From the NCBI RefSeq assembly GCF_021654165.1, contig NZ_JAKFZN010000007.1, positions 1 through 64,000 of the forward strand: DNA of 64,000 nucleotides, in the 5' to 3' direction. How positions within the stretch are numbered: position 1 is the stretch's first letter; each line of letters begins with the position of its first letter. A model generated the notes under the pieces. That model made no database searches and was not told where the DNA came from. It saw nothing but the letters and a program-made list of their open reading frames with translations. This document shows positions 1 through 9,302 of the stretch, piece by piece. Origin of the DNA: Nereida sp. MMG025. GTDB lineage: Bacteria > Pseudomonadota > Alphaproteobacteria > Rhodobacterales > Rhodobacteraceae. Both the position numbers and the translations under genes were made by a program.

Positions 1-2
1 GA

Positions 3-143
3 TCATTGCCACCCATAATTGTAGACGCCGATCGTGATCACAAACCCCATTAAGGTATAAAGCGATGTGACAGTCCAACCAGATACGTAACGGATGAAGC
101 GCGGAACCTGTCCCCACAGCTCGCTGCGGGCAAGATAAAGCCC
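3..143 (-). pseudogene. Hydrophobic C-terminal fragment, possible decayed membrane protein gene
   Basis: On the minus strand a 46-codon open stretch (GLYLARSELWGQVPRFIRYV and onward, ending GVYNYGWQ) runs to a TGA at 3-5. A TAA in the same frame at 144-146 lies directly upstream, so there is no start. The amphipathic beginning followed by about 25 hydrophobic residues resembles one membrane helix. It faintly recalls the first helix of GtrA-type proteins, but I do not recognise it with confidence. It could be a broken gene tail or chance open frame next to the damaged acyl-carrier remnant. Confidence 0.2.
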
Positions 144-397
144 TTACCAATCCCAACAAAATCCAGCGACCCCCGCGGACAATAACCTTTTTTTCCAAGG
201 CGCGGCGGGCATTTTCGCAAAAAGTGGTCGAACCGCTCGATTGGACGCGCCGTAAAAATTAAAAAAACGCATAGAACGCGCAGTCCTACCAGTTATGTGT
301 CGCAAAGCGCCCTTGAGACATCTACGGCGGAGAATTCGGAAATCGAAACGCGAGATCGCTGAGACCAAACAGAACTGAGACTTGCTCAACGCTGCAA

Positions 398-562
398 AAC
401 GACATCCGTGCAAACGAAACCGCAGGTTGGGATTCCATTGGTCACATCAACCTGATTTTAGTACTGGAAGAGGAATTCGGCATCCGGTTTTCATACGACG
501 ATGTGACCAACACCAAGACCATGGATGGCTTGATCGAACTAATTAAAACGCGGAAGCTCTAA
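398..562 (+). pseudogene. Acyl carrier protein remnant, 5' end missing
   Basis: Frame 398-562 encodes NDIRANETAGWDSIGHINLI followed by LVLEEEFGIRF, a variable linker, and DGLIELIKTRKL with a TAA stop. This is the core of an acyl carrier protein. The DSIG serine is the usual phosphopantetheine attachment site, and the LVLEEEFGI helix is typical. The frame is open back to 317, but no ATG, GTG or TTG start precedes the DSIG motif, and the residues before 398 do not look like the family's first helix. About 30 N-terminal residues are therefore missing or scrambled. It stands alone: no ligase, transferase or ketosynthase lies beside it here. The rest of 1-605 shows no convincing gene. Confidence 0.5.
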
Positions 563-605
563 AGCTGCGCACCCTTTGGCTCGGCAGTAACCTCTTTTGA
601 ATAGA

Positions 606-1523
606 TCATCCCACAGCTGCGACATGATCCTCGATCAATTGTTTATAAAGGTCGCGAATGCGGGCGGTGACGGGCCTTTCGCCGCTGCCAATGGGTTTGC
701 CGTCAATAGAGGCTACAGGTGTCTGGGCGCCGAATGTTCCCGTCAAAAAAGCTTCGTCCGCGCTATAGGCATCAAAAAGCGAAAAGTTCTTTTCGAACAC
801 GGGAATGTCATTGGCGCGGCATAGATCAATCACCTTTTGGCGGGTCACACCATTCATGCAATAGTCGCCCGTTGAGGTCCAAACCTCGCCTTTTCGCACA
901 ATGAAAAAGTTACACGCGTTGGTCGTATTTACAAAACCATGAGGGTCCAGCATCAACCCCTCATCTGCGCCGGCCTGTTCCGCTTGCAAACAGGCAATCA
1001 CGCAATTGAGCTTTGAATGACTGTTGTATTTGGCATCTTGGGCCATCGGCAACCCGCGCACCTGTGGCACGGTTGCCAGGCGAATGCCCGCCGCTTGCAA
1101 CCGGTCAACGGGTTTCGAATGCTCCATGATAATCACAAGTGTAGGCCCTGAACGGCTGAGCGATGGGTGCTGGAATGGTTTGATCTTGATCCCGCGGGTC
1201 AGCATCAAACGGCAATGCACATCCGTCTTCATACCGTTTGCAACACGTGTTTTTTCAAGCGCCTGTGCAATACCCGAATGGTCCATCCCGACATCCAGGC
1301 TAACCGCTTTGCAAGAGCCAAAGAAGCGGTCCATATGTTCATCGAAAAAGGCCCAGACGCCGTTATAAAGACGCATGCCTTCCCACATACCATCGCCAAG
1401 CATAAAGCCGCTGTCATATACCGACACCATCGCCTGGTCGCGGTGCTTCAGTTCGCCATTCACATAGATTTTGATATCCGCGTTGCGCGGATCTTCCAAA
1501 GCATCATGGGTTGTCACGGACAT
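606..1523 (-). CDS. Class IV PLP aminotransferase (branched-chain or D-amino acid type)
   Basis: 305 residues, the usual size for fold-type IV aminotransferases, which move amino groups between amino acids and 2-oxo acids with pyridoxal phosphate. The start VNGELKHRDQAMVSVYDSGF and the following GDGMWEGMRLYNG are typical of the family. The Schiff-base lysine is probably the K of SHSKLNCVIA, and the cofactor-phosphate region is FVNTTNACNFFIV. The start at 1523 was chosen over an upstream in-frame ATG at 1586 because AAAGGAGCG precedes it. The gene is isolated and divergent from the Ior-type genes. Branched-chain versus D-alanine specificity cannot be settled by eye. Confidence 0.85.
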   Translation of the reverse strand: MSVTTHDALEDPRNADIKIYVNGELKHRDQAMVSVYDSGFMLGDGMWEGMRLYNGVWAFFDEHMDRFFGSCKAVSLDVGMDHSGIAQALEKTRVANGMKTDVHCRLMLTRGIKIKPFQHPSLSRSGPTLVIIMEHSKPVDRLQAAGIRLATVPQVRGLPMAQDAKYNSHSKLNCVIACLQAEQAGADEGLMLDPHGFVNTTNACNFFIVRKGEVWTSTGDYCMNGVTRQKVIDLCRANDIPVFEKNFSLFDAYSADEAFLTGTFGAQTPVASIDGKPIGSGERPVTARIRDLYKQLIEDHVAAVG

Positions 1524-1662
1524 AAAAACGCTCCTTTGGGGGTCATGGCCGACGGTACGCTTTGGCGACCTTTGGTCAACTCGCATTTTGCACCGACAGC
1601 CCTATCTGAACCGAATGGTTCGATGCTAAGATCATAAAAATAGGCGACAGGAGCGCAAGCGG

Positions 1663-2124
1663 ATGAAGTTTTCTGTGAATGGCAAAATCCAAGAGGTGGA
1701 CGTAGAAGAAGACATGCCCCTTCTGTGGGTTCTTCGTGACGAGCTTGGCCTGACAGGAACGAAATACGGCTGCGGCATTGCGCAGTGCGGCGCGTGCACG
1801 GTTCATCTGGATGGCCAAGCGGTGCGCAGTTGCCAAACTCTTGCGATTGATGCTGAAGGCGCAAACATCACCACCATCGAAGGTCTGGGCACCCCAGATG
1901 ATCCGCATCCCGTCCAGCAAGCATGGGTCGAACATCAGGTCGCCCAGTGCGGTTACTGCCAATCGGGCCAAATCATGCAAGCCGCGTCTTTGCTGACGTT
2001 CAATCCCAATCCAAGCGACACGGATATCGATGATGAGATGAGCGGCAATCTATGCCGCTGCGGCACCTACCCGCGGGTGCGCGACGCCATCAAAACCGCC
2101 GCAACCAAGCTGCAGGAGGGTTAA
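1663..2124 (+). CDS. (2Fe-2S) small subunit of isoquinoline 1-oxidoreductase-type molybdenum hydroxylase
   Basis: 153 residues with two [2Fe-2S] domains. The plant-ferredoxin-like N-terminal domain shows [16 protein letters not shown] (residues about 36-51). The C-terminal helical domain shows [11 protein letters not shown] and [12 protein letters not shown]. This is the electron-transfer subunit of the xanthine oxidase family in its two-subunit form, which lacks a separate FAD subunit. Electrons would pass from the molybdenum centre of the next gene to an acceptor such as a cytochrome. The spacing to the large subunit is 3 bp, so the two are co-translated. The natural substrate (aldehyde or N-heterocycle) is unknown. 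Confidence 0.9.
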   Translation: MKFSVNGKIQEVDVEEDMPLLWVLRDELGLTGTKYGCGIAQCGACTVHLDGQAVRSCQTLAIDAEGANITTIEGLGTPDDPHPVQQAWVEHQVAQCGYCQSGQIMQAASLLTFNPNPSDTDIDDEMSGNLCRCGTYPRVRDAIKTAATKLQEG

Positions 2125-2127
2125 AGC

Positions 2128-4365
2128 ATGGGCAAAGTGAAAACCATCGCACGCCGCAGTTTCCTGATCGGATCTATTGCCATTGCGGGCGGTATTGCCT
2201 TTGGCGCCTACACCGTGCGCAAACCCCACGACAATCCAATTGGGGTCAACGACGGCGAGGCTACATTCAACCCCTTTGTTAAAGTGACCCCAGATGCGGT
2301 CACGCTGATCACACCTCACGTCGATATCGGCCAAGGTGCTGTTCACATGCAGGCCCTTCTGATTGCCGAGGAAATGGACCTTGCCCTTGACGGTTTTGAA
2401 ACAAGCTTTGGCACCCCCGACCCCGCCTACTTCAACACGGCTTTTGCCGATGAAGGCGTGCCATTTATGTCCCGCGACGACAGCGCCATGGCCGAAACCA
2501 TGCGAACTGTTGTTGGCTACGTTGTCAAAACACTGGGTGTTCAGGGCACAGGTGGATCTACCTCTGTGCCTGACAGTTTTGATAAATTGCGTATGGCAGG
2601 TGCCGTTGCCCGCGAAACCCTTAAACACGCGGCGGCGCAAGAAACAGGCGTTGCCGTCGGCGATCTGACGACCAAAGACGGTGCGGTGATTTTGCCAGAT
2701 GGAACGCAGGTTCCCTATACGGAATTGGCCAGCACCGCCGCGCAGCTTGATCCGGTCACAGATGTTGCACTGCGCGATCCTTCACAGTGGCGCTACATCG
2801 GCAAACGAACGCAGCGGATGGACATCGCAGACAAATCATTCGGCAAGATGACATTTGGCATCGATATGAAAATGGATGGCATGGTCCATGCAGCCGTGCG
2901 TTTCAATCCGCGCCAAGGCGGTGCCATTAATGCTTTTGACGCTCAAGCCGCAAAAGAAATGCGCGGCGTTACAGACATCATCGAGGTAACCGGTGGCATA
3001 GCCGCAATCGCGGACAATACATGGCGCGCCATCCGGGCCGTCGAGGCCGTCGATGTGGATTGGGCCGAAGCCCCCTATCCTGCCGAGCAATCAGACCACT
3101 GGCAGGCCTTATCCGAAAGTTTCACCAAAGATCGCTTGGACAGCGAATGGCGCCACGATGGTGACGTGCCTGCCGCTTTGGAAAGTGCCGATACAATCAG
3201 CGCCGAATACCGCGCGCCTTATGTGGCCCACGCCCCGCTAGAGCCGTTGAACGCTATTGCGTTAATCACAGAAGACCGCGCCGATATCTGGACCAGCCAC
3301 CAATTTCCCCGCGCCGTAGAGGATATGGTGTCTGCGATCACAGGTCTGCCTGTTGAACAAGTTGCTCTTCACAACCAATATGCTGGCGGTAGCTTTGGTC
3401 ACAGGCTTGAGTTTGAGAACGTGCGCTACGCAACCGAGATTGCGATGAAGCTGCGGGGCACACCTGTAAAGCTCACCTTCTCGCGCGAAGAAGATTTCGC
3501 CCATGACTACCCCCGCCAAATCGCGATGGGCCGCGCTGATGGGGTGGTATCGAACGGTGTGATTTCCACCTATGATCTGAAAGTTGCATCGCCCTCTCCC
3601 ATCGCATCGCAGGTACCGCGTGCAGGCCTGCCTGTGCCGCCGGGCCCCGACATGCAGATCATCGCAGGTGCGTGGAACATGCCCTATGCGATCGAAAACC
3701 TGCGCGTCACGGCCTACCGTGCGCCAGAGCTTGCGCCGGTCAGCTCATGGCGTTCTGTCGGCGCGTCTCATGCGGGTTTCTTTGCAGAAGGGTTTCTGGA
3801 CGAATTGCTGATCGCCGCCAACCAAGACCCCATGCAGGGCCGCCTTGATTTATGTGACTACGACATCGCCCGCCAAGTCCTTGAGGCCGTCGCAGATATG
3901 TCCGACTGGGGCAGCGACCTTGGCCCCAACCGCGGGCGGGGCGTTGCCTTTGTCAGCTCCTTCGGCGTACCAACCGCAGAGGTGGTTGAAGTGACTGCAA
4001 CGGATAATGGCATCCAGATCGACAAGGTCTTTGTGGCAGCCGATGTTGGTCAGATCGTCGACCCTGACAACTTTGAAAATAACGTAAAAGGCGGTGTGAT
4101 CTGGGGGCTTGGCCACGCGATGAATTGCGAGATTACCTATTCTGACGGGATGGCAGAACAGCAAAACTATGACAGCCACACGGGACTGCGGATGTATCAA
4201 ACGCCTGAAATATACGTGCGTGGCCTCGAAAACGCGCCCAAAATTCGCGGGATCGGAGAACCACCAGTCCCCCCTGCGGCCCCCGCTCTGGCAAATGCAA
4301 TTTTTGACGCGACAGGCCAGCGATTGCGCGAAATGCCGTTTACCAAATTCGTGGACTTTGCCTGA
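2128..4365 (+). CDS. Molybdopterin-binding large subunit, isoquinoline 1-oxidoreductase/aldehyde dehydrogenase type
   Basis: 745 residues, the normal length for IorB-type large subunits. It begins with a twin-arginine signal (ARRSFLIGSIAIAGG, residues about 8-22), implying folded export to the periplasm with its small subunit. Molybdenum-cofactor regions include the glycine-rich NQYAGGSFGHR near residue 420. The IGEPPVPPAAPALANAI segment near residue 710 contains the glutamate that acts as base in this family. It forms an operon with the [2Fe-2S] subunit. Its TGA abuts the stop codon of the convergent kinase gene with no spacer. It should hydroxylate an aldehyde or N-heteroaromatic; the substrate is not evident. 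Confidence 0.9.
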   Translation: MGKVKTIARRSFLIGSIAIAGGIAFGAYTVRKPHDNPIGVNDGEATFNPFVKVTPDAVTLITPHVDIGQGAVHMQALLIAEEMDLALDGFETSFGTPDPAYFNTAFADEGVPFMSRDDSAMAETMRTVVGYVVKTLGVQGTGGSTSVPDSFDKLRMAGAVARETLKHAAAQETGVAVGDLTTKDGAVILPDGTQVPYTELASTAAQLDPVTDVALRDPSQWRYIGKRTQRMDIADKSFGKMTFGIDMKMDGMVHAAVRFNPRQGGAINAFDAQAAKEMRGVTDIIEVTGGIAAIADNTWRAIRAVEAVDVDWAEAPYPAEQSDHWQALSESFTKDRLDSEWRHDGDVPAALESADTISAEYRAPYVAHAPLEPLNAIALITEDRADIWTSHQFPRAVEDMVSAITGLPVEQVALHNQYAGGSFGHRLEFENVRYATEIAMKLRGTPVKLTFSREEDFAHDYPRQIAMGRADGVVSNGVISTYDLKVASPSPIASQVPRAGLPVPPGPDMQIIAGAWNMPYAIENLRVTAYRAPELAPVSSWRSVGASHAGFFAEGFLDELLIAANQDPMQGRLDLCDYDIARQVLEAVADMSDWGSDLGPNRGRGVAFVSSFGVPTAEVVEVTATDNGIQIDKVFVAADVGQIVDPDNFENNVKGGVIWGLGHAMNCEITYSDGMAEQQNYDSHTGLRMYQTPEIYVRGLENAPKIRGIGEPPVPPAAPALANAIFDATGQRLREMPFTKFVDFA

Positions 4366-5304
4366 TCAGGACGCTTGTAATTCGTGGCGCCAAGGCGGGT
4401 TCGCACCTTTGCGCGACACGGTAATGGCGGCGGCTTGAATGGCCATTTCAACCGCTGCCTTAACGACCTGAGGTGACGCATTGGCAATCGCCGCTTTGTC
4501 CAACACGTCTTGATCATGCAGCGACGCCAGAAAACCTGCGTTAAAGGTATCACCCGCGCCAATTGTGTCCGAATTGGTCAAATCGACAGGAACGACCGGA
4601 CAAGTCACCGAGAAATCATTGTGATACGCCGTTGCGCCTTTGCTGCCTTCGGTGATCAACACCAGCTTGGGACCGCGTGCAAGAATACCCTTGGCCAAAC
4701 CCTCGATTTCACCTTCACCTTCCAGCCAAACGAGATCTTCGTCGCTCAGCTTGATCACATCACAGTTAGAGATCATCGCATCCAACCGCGCCCGATATCC
4801 CGCTTCATCCTGAATAAAACTGGGACGGATGTTGGGATCGATCATCGCAAACACATCGCTGGCATGCTGCGCAAGAAATGCGGCATAGGCCTCGGCGCAT
4901 TTGCCTGACGTCAGTGAAATACCACCAAAAAACAGCGCCTTCGTCTCTTGGGGAACACTCGGCAAATCATCAATGGACATCTGTCGCATAGCAGAATTTT
5001 CGTCAAAGAAAGCATAGCTGGCCTGTCCGTCGACAAGTTTGACAAATGCCAGCGTTGTGGGCGCATCAAGCGTTGGGCACAGGGCGGTATCAACATTGCT
5101 GTCGTGCATATGCTGCAGCAAGACATCAGCGAACATATCCTGCGACAGCCCACACAAGAACTTGGTCTTGACCTCTAATCGACCAAGGCCAACTGCCGTG
5201 TTCATCACGGCACCGCCCGCATGCGGCGCAAAAGCAGTCCGTCCGTCGGGCGCAGTTGTTTCAACCAAATCAACAAGCGCTTCGCCACAGCATAAGATCA
5301 TCAC
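4366..5304 (-). CDS. PfkB-family carbohydrate kinase (fructokinase-like)
   Basis: 312 residues, the size of ribokinase/fructokinase-type sugar kinases that phosphorylate a sugar with ATP. The N-terminal ILCCGEALVDLVE and GGAVMNTAVGLGRL motifs bind sugar. The signature DTIGAGDTFNAGFLA near residue 255 holds the catalytic aspartate and anion hole. It lies downstream of the isocitrate dehydrogenase gene but is separated from it by a hairpin terminator, so it probably has its own promoter. It is convergent with the molybdenum hydroxylase; the two stop codons are back to back. Fructose is the most likely substrate by overall resemblance. Confidence 0.82.
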   Translation of the reverse strand: MMILCCGEALVDLVETTAPDGRTAFAPHAGGAVMNTAVGLGRLEVKTKFLCGLSQDMFADVLLQHMHDSNVDTALCPTLDAPTTLAFVKLVDGQASYAFFDENSAMRQMSIDDLPSVPQETKALFFGGISLTSGKCAEAYAAFLAQHASDVFAMIDPNIRPSFIQDEAGYRARLDAMISNCDVIKLSDEDLVWLEGEGEIEGLAKGILARGPKLVLITEGSKGATAYHNDFSVTCPVVPVDLTNSDTIGAGDTFNAGFLASLHDQDVLDKAAIANASPQVVKAAVEMAIQAAAITVSRKGANPPWRHELQAS

Positions 5305-5371
5305 GTATTTCCCCTAGTCGGGCTTATGGCCCAAAATGTTAGCGGAAACATAAATGGAAAAGGCGCACAAA

Positions 5372-5397
5372 AAAAGCGCAAAATAAATTGCGCTTTT
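5372..5397 (-). terminator. Rho-independent terminator after isocitrate dehydrogenase
   Basis: A perfect 10-bp inverted repeat, AAAAGCGCAA and TTGCGCTTTT, flanks the 6-base loop AATAAA. On the minus strand it lies just after the isocitrate dehydrogenase stop and ends in a T-run. Confidence 0.8.
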
Positions 5398-5420
5398 CTT
5401 TCGTATTAACAGCGGGCCGA

Positions 5421-7604
5421 TTAACCGATAATGGCATTAAAGGTCGGTGAAGGACGCATCACAGCCGCCGTTTTCGCATCATCGGTGTGATAATATCCGC
5501 CCAGATCCACAGCCTTGCCACCGCCTGCTTTCAATTCCGACAGAATCGTATCGGCCTTCGATGCCAGCGCTTGCGCAACTGGCGCAAAGGACGCTGCCAA
5601 TTCTTTGTCATCCGTCTGTGTGGCCAAAGCCTCGGCCCAATACATGGCAAAGTGGAAGTGGCTTGCGCGGTTGTCGTCTTGGCCAACTTTTCGGCCTGGG
5701 CTTTTGCCTTCGGCCAACAGTTTTTCGGTTGCGGTATCAACGGCATCGCCCAAAACCTTCGCCTTGGCGCTGCCTGCAAAGCGCAGGCTTTCGCCAAGCG
5801 CACAGAACTCTCCAAGACTGTCCCAACGCAGGTGGTTTTCCTCGACCAGTTGTTGAACGTGTTTGGGTGCAGACCCGCCTGCACCTGTCTCAAACAAACC
5901 GCCGCCTTGCATCAACTTAACAACCGAAAGCATTTTGGCAGAGGTGCCCACTTCCAGAATTGGGAACAGATCTGTCAGGTAGTCACGCAACACGTTGCCC
6001 GTGATGGCAATGCAGGTTTTGCCCAAACGGATTTCCTCCATCGACGCGCGCGTGGCCGGGATAGGCGCCATGATCTCGAATTTGTCAGCAACACCCGCAG
6101 CCTCAAGCGCGGGTTTGACGTATTTAATCAATTCGGCATCGTGGGCGCGTGTGGCATCCAGCCAGAAGATCGCACGGCAATTTTCGGCGGCCTGACGCTC
6201 AATCGCCAGTTCAATCCAGTTTTCAATCGGTGCTTTACGCGCAGAGGCCATCCGCCAGATATCGCCTGCCTCGACCACATGGCTCATCAAAACCTCGTCG
6301 CCATTCATCACGCGCATCGTGCCAGCCTCGGCGATCTCGAAGGTCGTCGGATGCGAGCCGTATTCTTCCGCCTTTTGCGCCATCAGCCCCACGTTTTGCA
6401 CAGTGCCAGATGTTGCTGGATCCAAGGCACCGGTTTGTTTGAAATAGTCGATGCTTTCTGAATACACACCTGCATAGCTGCTATCTGGAATGACACAGGT
6501 GGTGTCGCCTTCCGCGCCATCAGGCCCCCATCCTTTACCGCCAGCGCGGATAACAGCGGGCATCGACGCATCGATGATCACGTCTGAAGGCACGTGCAGG
6601 TTCGTGATGCCTTTGTCGGAATTCACCATGTAAAGCGGTGGGCGCTTGGCGAGGGTCGCATCAATTTCAGCGATGATGGCATCGCCGCCGTCCATTTCTG
6701 CGATCTTCTCAAGCATCGTGCCCAAACCCCCGTTCGGGTCCACACCTGCGGCCTCAAACGCATCACCATGCTTTTCGAAAACCGGCGCAAGATAACGACG
6801 GACGCAGTGGCCAAAAATAATCGGGTCAGACACTTTCATCATCGTTGCTTTCATATGCAGCGAAAACAGCGTGCCTTCGGCGGCAACCTCATCAATCACA
6901 CGGTCATAAAAGGCTGACAGGGCTTTGGCTGACATGAACGTGCTGTCGACGATTGTGCCTGCAGGCATCGCCAAACCGTCTTTCATCACCTTCACACCAG
7001 ACACTGCGTCCAATTCAATGCGCAGGGTTGCCGCGTTTTCAAGCGTGACGGATTGTTCATTGCTGCGGAAATCATCTTTGCCCATCGTGGCCACACGGGT
7101 CTTGCTGCTGCTTTCCCACTTGCCCATGCGGTGCGGATTGGCTTGGGCGAATGCCTTGACAGCCGCAGGCGCACGACGGTCAGAGTTCCCTTCGCGCAAA
7201 ACAGGGTTCACGGCCGACCCTTTGATGGCGTCGTAGCGCGCACGCGCGTCTTTCTCGGCATCTGTCTGCGGATCCTCTGGATAATCGGGCAAATCATAGC
7301 CTTGGCTTTGCAACTCCTGAATTGCCGCAACCAGCTGCGGGACAGAGGCTGACACATTCGGAAGCTTAATAACATTGGCCTGCGCGGTCTTGACCAGCTC
7401 ACCCAATTCCGCAAGCGCATCAGACTGTTGCTGATCTGCACTCAGGTTTTCGGGGAATGCTGCGATGATGCGGCCTGCCAGCGAAATGTCGCGCGTTTCC
7501 ACAGTCAGGCCCGCTTCGGACAGAAACTTTTGGATGATTGGCAAAAGTGACGCCGATGCCAACTGCGGTGCTTCATCAACTTTGGTGTAAATAATGTCGG
7601 CCAT
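5421..7604 (-). CDS. icd: NADP-dependent isocitrate dehydrogenase, monomeric type
   Basis: 727 residues, matching the roughly 740-residue monomeric isocitrate dehydrogenases (IDH-II), which differ from the common 400-residue homodimeric enzymes. It oxidatively decarboxylates isocitrate to 2-oxoglutarate with NADP in the TCA cycle. Family stretches visible include [20 protein letters not shown] at the start, [20 protein letters not shown] near residue 150, and [16 protein letters not shown]-like sequence near the C-terminus. The start at 7604 is preceded by AGGAG; an upstream in-frame ATG at 7646 lacks this. It is followed by a clear hairpin terminator. Confidence 0.94.
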   Translation of the reverse strand: MADIIYTKVDEAPQLASASLLPIIQKFLSEAGLTVETRDISLAGRIIAAFPENLSADQQQSDALAELGELVKTAQANVIKLPNVSASVPQLVAAIQELQSQGYDLPDYPEDPQTDAEKDARARYDAIKGSAVNPVLREGNSDRRAPAAVKAFAQANPHRMGKWESSSKTRVATMGKDDFRSNEQSVTLENAATLRIELDAVSGVKVMKDGLAMPAGTIVDSTFMSAKALSAFYDRVIDEVAAEGTLFSLHMKATMMKVSDPIIFGHCVRRYLAPVFEKHGDAFEAAGVDPNGGLGTMLEKIAEMDGGDAIIAEIDATLAKRPPLYMVNSDKGITNLHVPSDVIIDASMPAVIRAGGKGWGPDGAEGDTTCVIPDSSYAGVYSESIDYFKQTGALDPATSGTVQNVGLMAQKAEEYGSHPTTFEIAEAGTMRVMNGDEVLMSHVVEAGDIWRMASARKAPIENWIELAIERQAAENCRAIFWLDATRAHDAELIKYVKPALEAAGVADKFEIMAPIPATRASMEEIRLGKTCIAITGNVLRDYLTDLFPILEVGTSAKMLSVVKLMQGGGLFETGAGGSAPKHVQQLVEENHLRWDSLGEFCALGESLRFAGSAKAKVLGDAVDTATEKLLAEGKSPGRKVGQDDNRASHFHFAMYWAEALATQTDDKELAASFAPVAQALASKADTILSELKAGGGKAVDLGGYYHTDDAKTAAVMRPSPTFNAIIG

Positions 7605-7778
7605 GCTTGGGGCTCCTGTAAACTGGATATGCGATTTGATCGCCACTTACCCCGTTTGTATACTGTCGTCTACAATGGAATGCAGGTCGCGGCGACATGT
7701 CATCCCATGCGCGTGCACGGCACTGTCAGATATCGCGCTTACGGTTGTCCTTATGGCCTGTGCGACTACATCACTTAC

Positions 7779-7994
7779 ATGAAAACAGACCAGCCGCTCA
7801 GCCCCGAACACATCAGCCATGTCATTGAAATGGCCCTGTCTGATCATGTCAGCTTTGATGACATACGTGCGGAATACGGCCTGCGCGAAGCACAAGTGAA
7901 AGCGTTGATGCGCGAAAACCTGCGGCCAAGCAGTTATCGGACGTGGCGCAAAAGGGTGCGTGATTTCTCGGATCGAAGAGCGCACTACAAATGA
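7779..7994 (+). CDS. Small DUF2805/TIGR03643-type protein
   Basis: 71 residues, MKTDQPLSPEHISHVIEMAL then DHVSFDDIRAEYGLREAQVK and LRPSSYRTWRKRVR. The pattern of two short helices followed by the LxPSSxxxWRKRV tail fits a family of small basic proteins of unknown role. Their helix-turn-helix-like FDDIRAEYGLREAQVKALM segment may bind nucleic acid. The open frame extends upstream to 7629, but that extension is atypical for the family, so the ATG at 7779 was preferred despite a weak ribosome-binding site. Its last four bases overlap the ATG of the UbiB-like kinase (ATGA), indicating translational coupling. Confidence 0.7.
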   Translation: MKTDQPLSPEHISHVIEMALSDHVSFDDIRAEYGLREAQVKALMRENLRPSSYRTWRKRVRDFSDRRAHYK

Positions 7995-9301
7995 GTGATG
8001 CACGCCCCCTTTCGGTTCCTGCCAGCCGCCTGTCACGGTTTTCAAAACTTGGCACCATGACCGCAGGAGTTGCGGGAAACATGGCCGTGAATGGCGTCGC
8101 ACAGCTGACCAAGGGGCAACGTCCTTCAATGCGCGGTCTTTTGATGACACCTGCCAACATACGGCGTGTGACCGACCAACTGGCCAAAATGCGCGGTGCC
8201 GCGATGAAAGTCGGCCAAATGGTATCAATGGATACGGGCGAAATGCTGCCCCCCGAACTGGCCGACATCATGGCGCGCTTGCGCGACGATGCGCATTTTA
8301 TGCCACCTGCCCAACTCAAAAAGGTTCTGAATGCCGCGTGGCGTGACGGCTGGATCAAACGCTTCAAACATTTCGACGTGCGCCCCATCGCAGCCGCCTC
8401 GATCGGGCAGGTGCACCGCGCCACTTTGAAAGACGGCACCGAGCTTGCCATCAAGGTGCAATATCCCGGGGTTGCCCAAAGTATCGACAGCGATGTCGCA
8501 AATGTTGGCACATTGATCAAAATGTCAGGGCTGCTTCCCAAAGGGTTTGAGTTGAAGCCCTATCTGGCCGAAGCCCGCGCACAGTTGCATGACGAAACCG
8601 ATTACGCATTAGAGGCACATCACCTGCAACGTTTTCATACGCTTCTAAAGGATGACGCACGTTTCATGGTGCCGCAGGTCTATCCAGAGTTTTCGACCGA
8701 TACGATCCTTGCCATGTCCTACATCGAAAGCCGCCCCATAGAAGAGGCCGCGGCCTTACCACAAGAGCAACGCAACAAGATCGCGACCGACTTGATCGAT
8801 CTTTTGATGCAGGAACTTTGTATGTTCGGGGCGATGCAGACCGACCCGAATTTCGCCAACTACCGCTTTGATCCAGTGACCCAAAAGGTGGTGCTATTGG
8901 ATTTTGGCGCCACCCGCGACATCGCGGATGACATCGCGCAGCACTACAAGAACCTGCTGCGCGCCGGTCTGGCGGGCAATCGCAACCAGATGGAAGACCT
9001 TGCCCATCAGATCGGCTTTGTGGATGACACAGTGGCCGAACATCACCGCGCCAAGATCGTCGATATGATGGCAATGTCCTTTGACGCTCTGCGCGCCTCG
9101 GACACCTATGATTTCGCCGACAGGCGGTTGTCGCAATACATGCAACGCGAAGGGCTGGCACTGGCGGAAGACGGGTTTGTGCCGCCGCCATTGCCTGTCG
9201 ATGTCTTGTTCCTGCAACGCAAATTTGGCGGGGTGTTTTTGCTGGCGGCAAAGCTTGGCGCAAAAGTCGAGGTCACCAAGACCCTTCTGCGCTATTTGTA
9301 A
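7991..9301 (+). CDS. ABC1/AarF/UbiB-family atypical kinase
   Basis: 436 residues. Hallmarks of the ABC1 (COQ8/UbiB) family are the invariant KxGQ in MKVGQMVS (near residue 75), the alanine-rich nucleotide loop AAASIGQVHRA, the VAIK-like lysine in AIKVQYPG, and the catalytic QTDPNFANYRF followed by LLDFGA (near residues 280-305). Family members support ubiquinone biosynthesis or lipid homeostasis and bind ATP. No C-terminal membrane helices are obvious, unlike E. coli UbiB, so it resembles the shorter cytosolic ABC1 subgroup. It is translationally coupled to the small upstream gene. It ends one base before the convergent galE. Confidence 0.85.
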   Translation: MSDARPLSVPASRLSRFSKLGTMTAGVAGNMAVNGVAQLTKGQRPSMRGLLMTPANIRRVTDQLAKMRGAAMKVGQMVSMDTGEMLPPELADIMARLRDDAHFMPPAQLKKVLNAAWRDGWIKRFKHFDVRPIAAASIGQVHRATLKDGTELAIKVQYPGVAQSIDSDVANVGTLIKMSGLLPKGFELKPYLAEARAQLHDETDYALEAHHLQRFHTLLKDDARFMVPQVYPEFSTDTILAMSYIESRPIEEAAALPQEQRNKIATDLIDLLMQELCMFGAMQTDPNFANYRFDPVTQKVVLLDFGATRDIADDIAQHYKNLLRAGLAGNRNQMEDLAHQIGFVDDTVAEHHRAKIVDMMAMSFDALRASDTYDFADRRLSQYMQREGLALAEDGFVPPPLPVDVLFLQRKFGGVFLLAAKLGAKVEVTKTLLRYL

Positions 9302-9302
9302 A

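Noticed and set aside
144-413. 89-codon minus-strand open frame at the left end
   Set aside because: Low-complexity Arg/Phe/Ala sequence, no ribosome-binding site, and it overlaps the acyl-carrier remnant on the other strand.
5487-6461. 324-codon plus-strand open frame over isocitrate dehydrogenase
   Set aside because: Antisense shadow of a strongly supported gene; no recognisable motifs.
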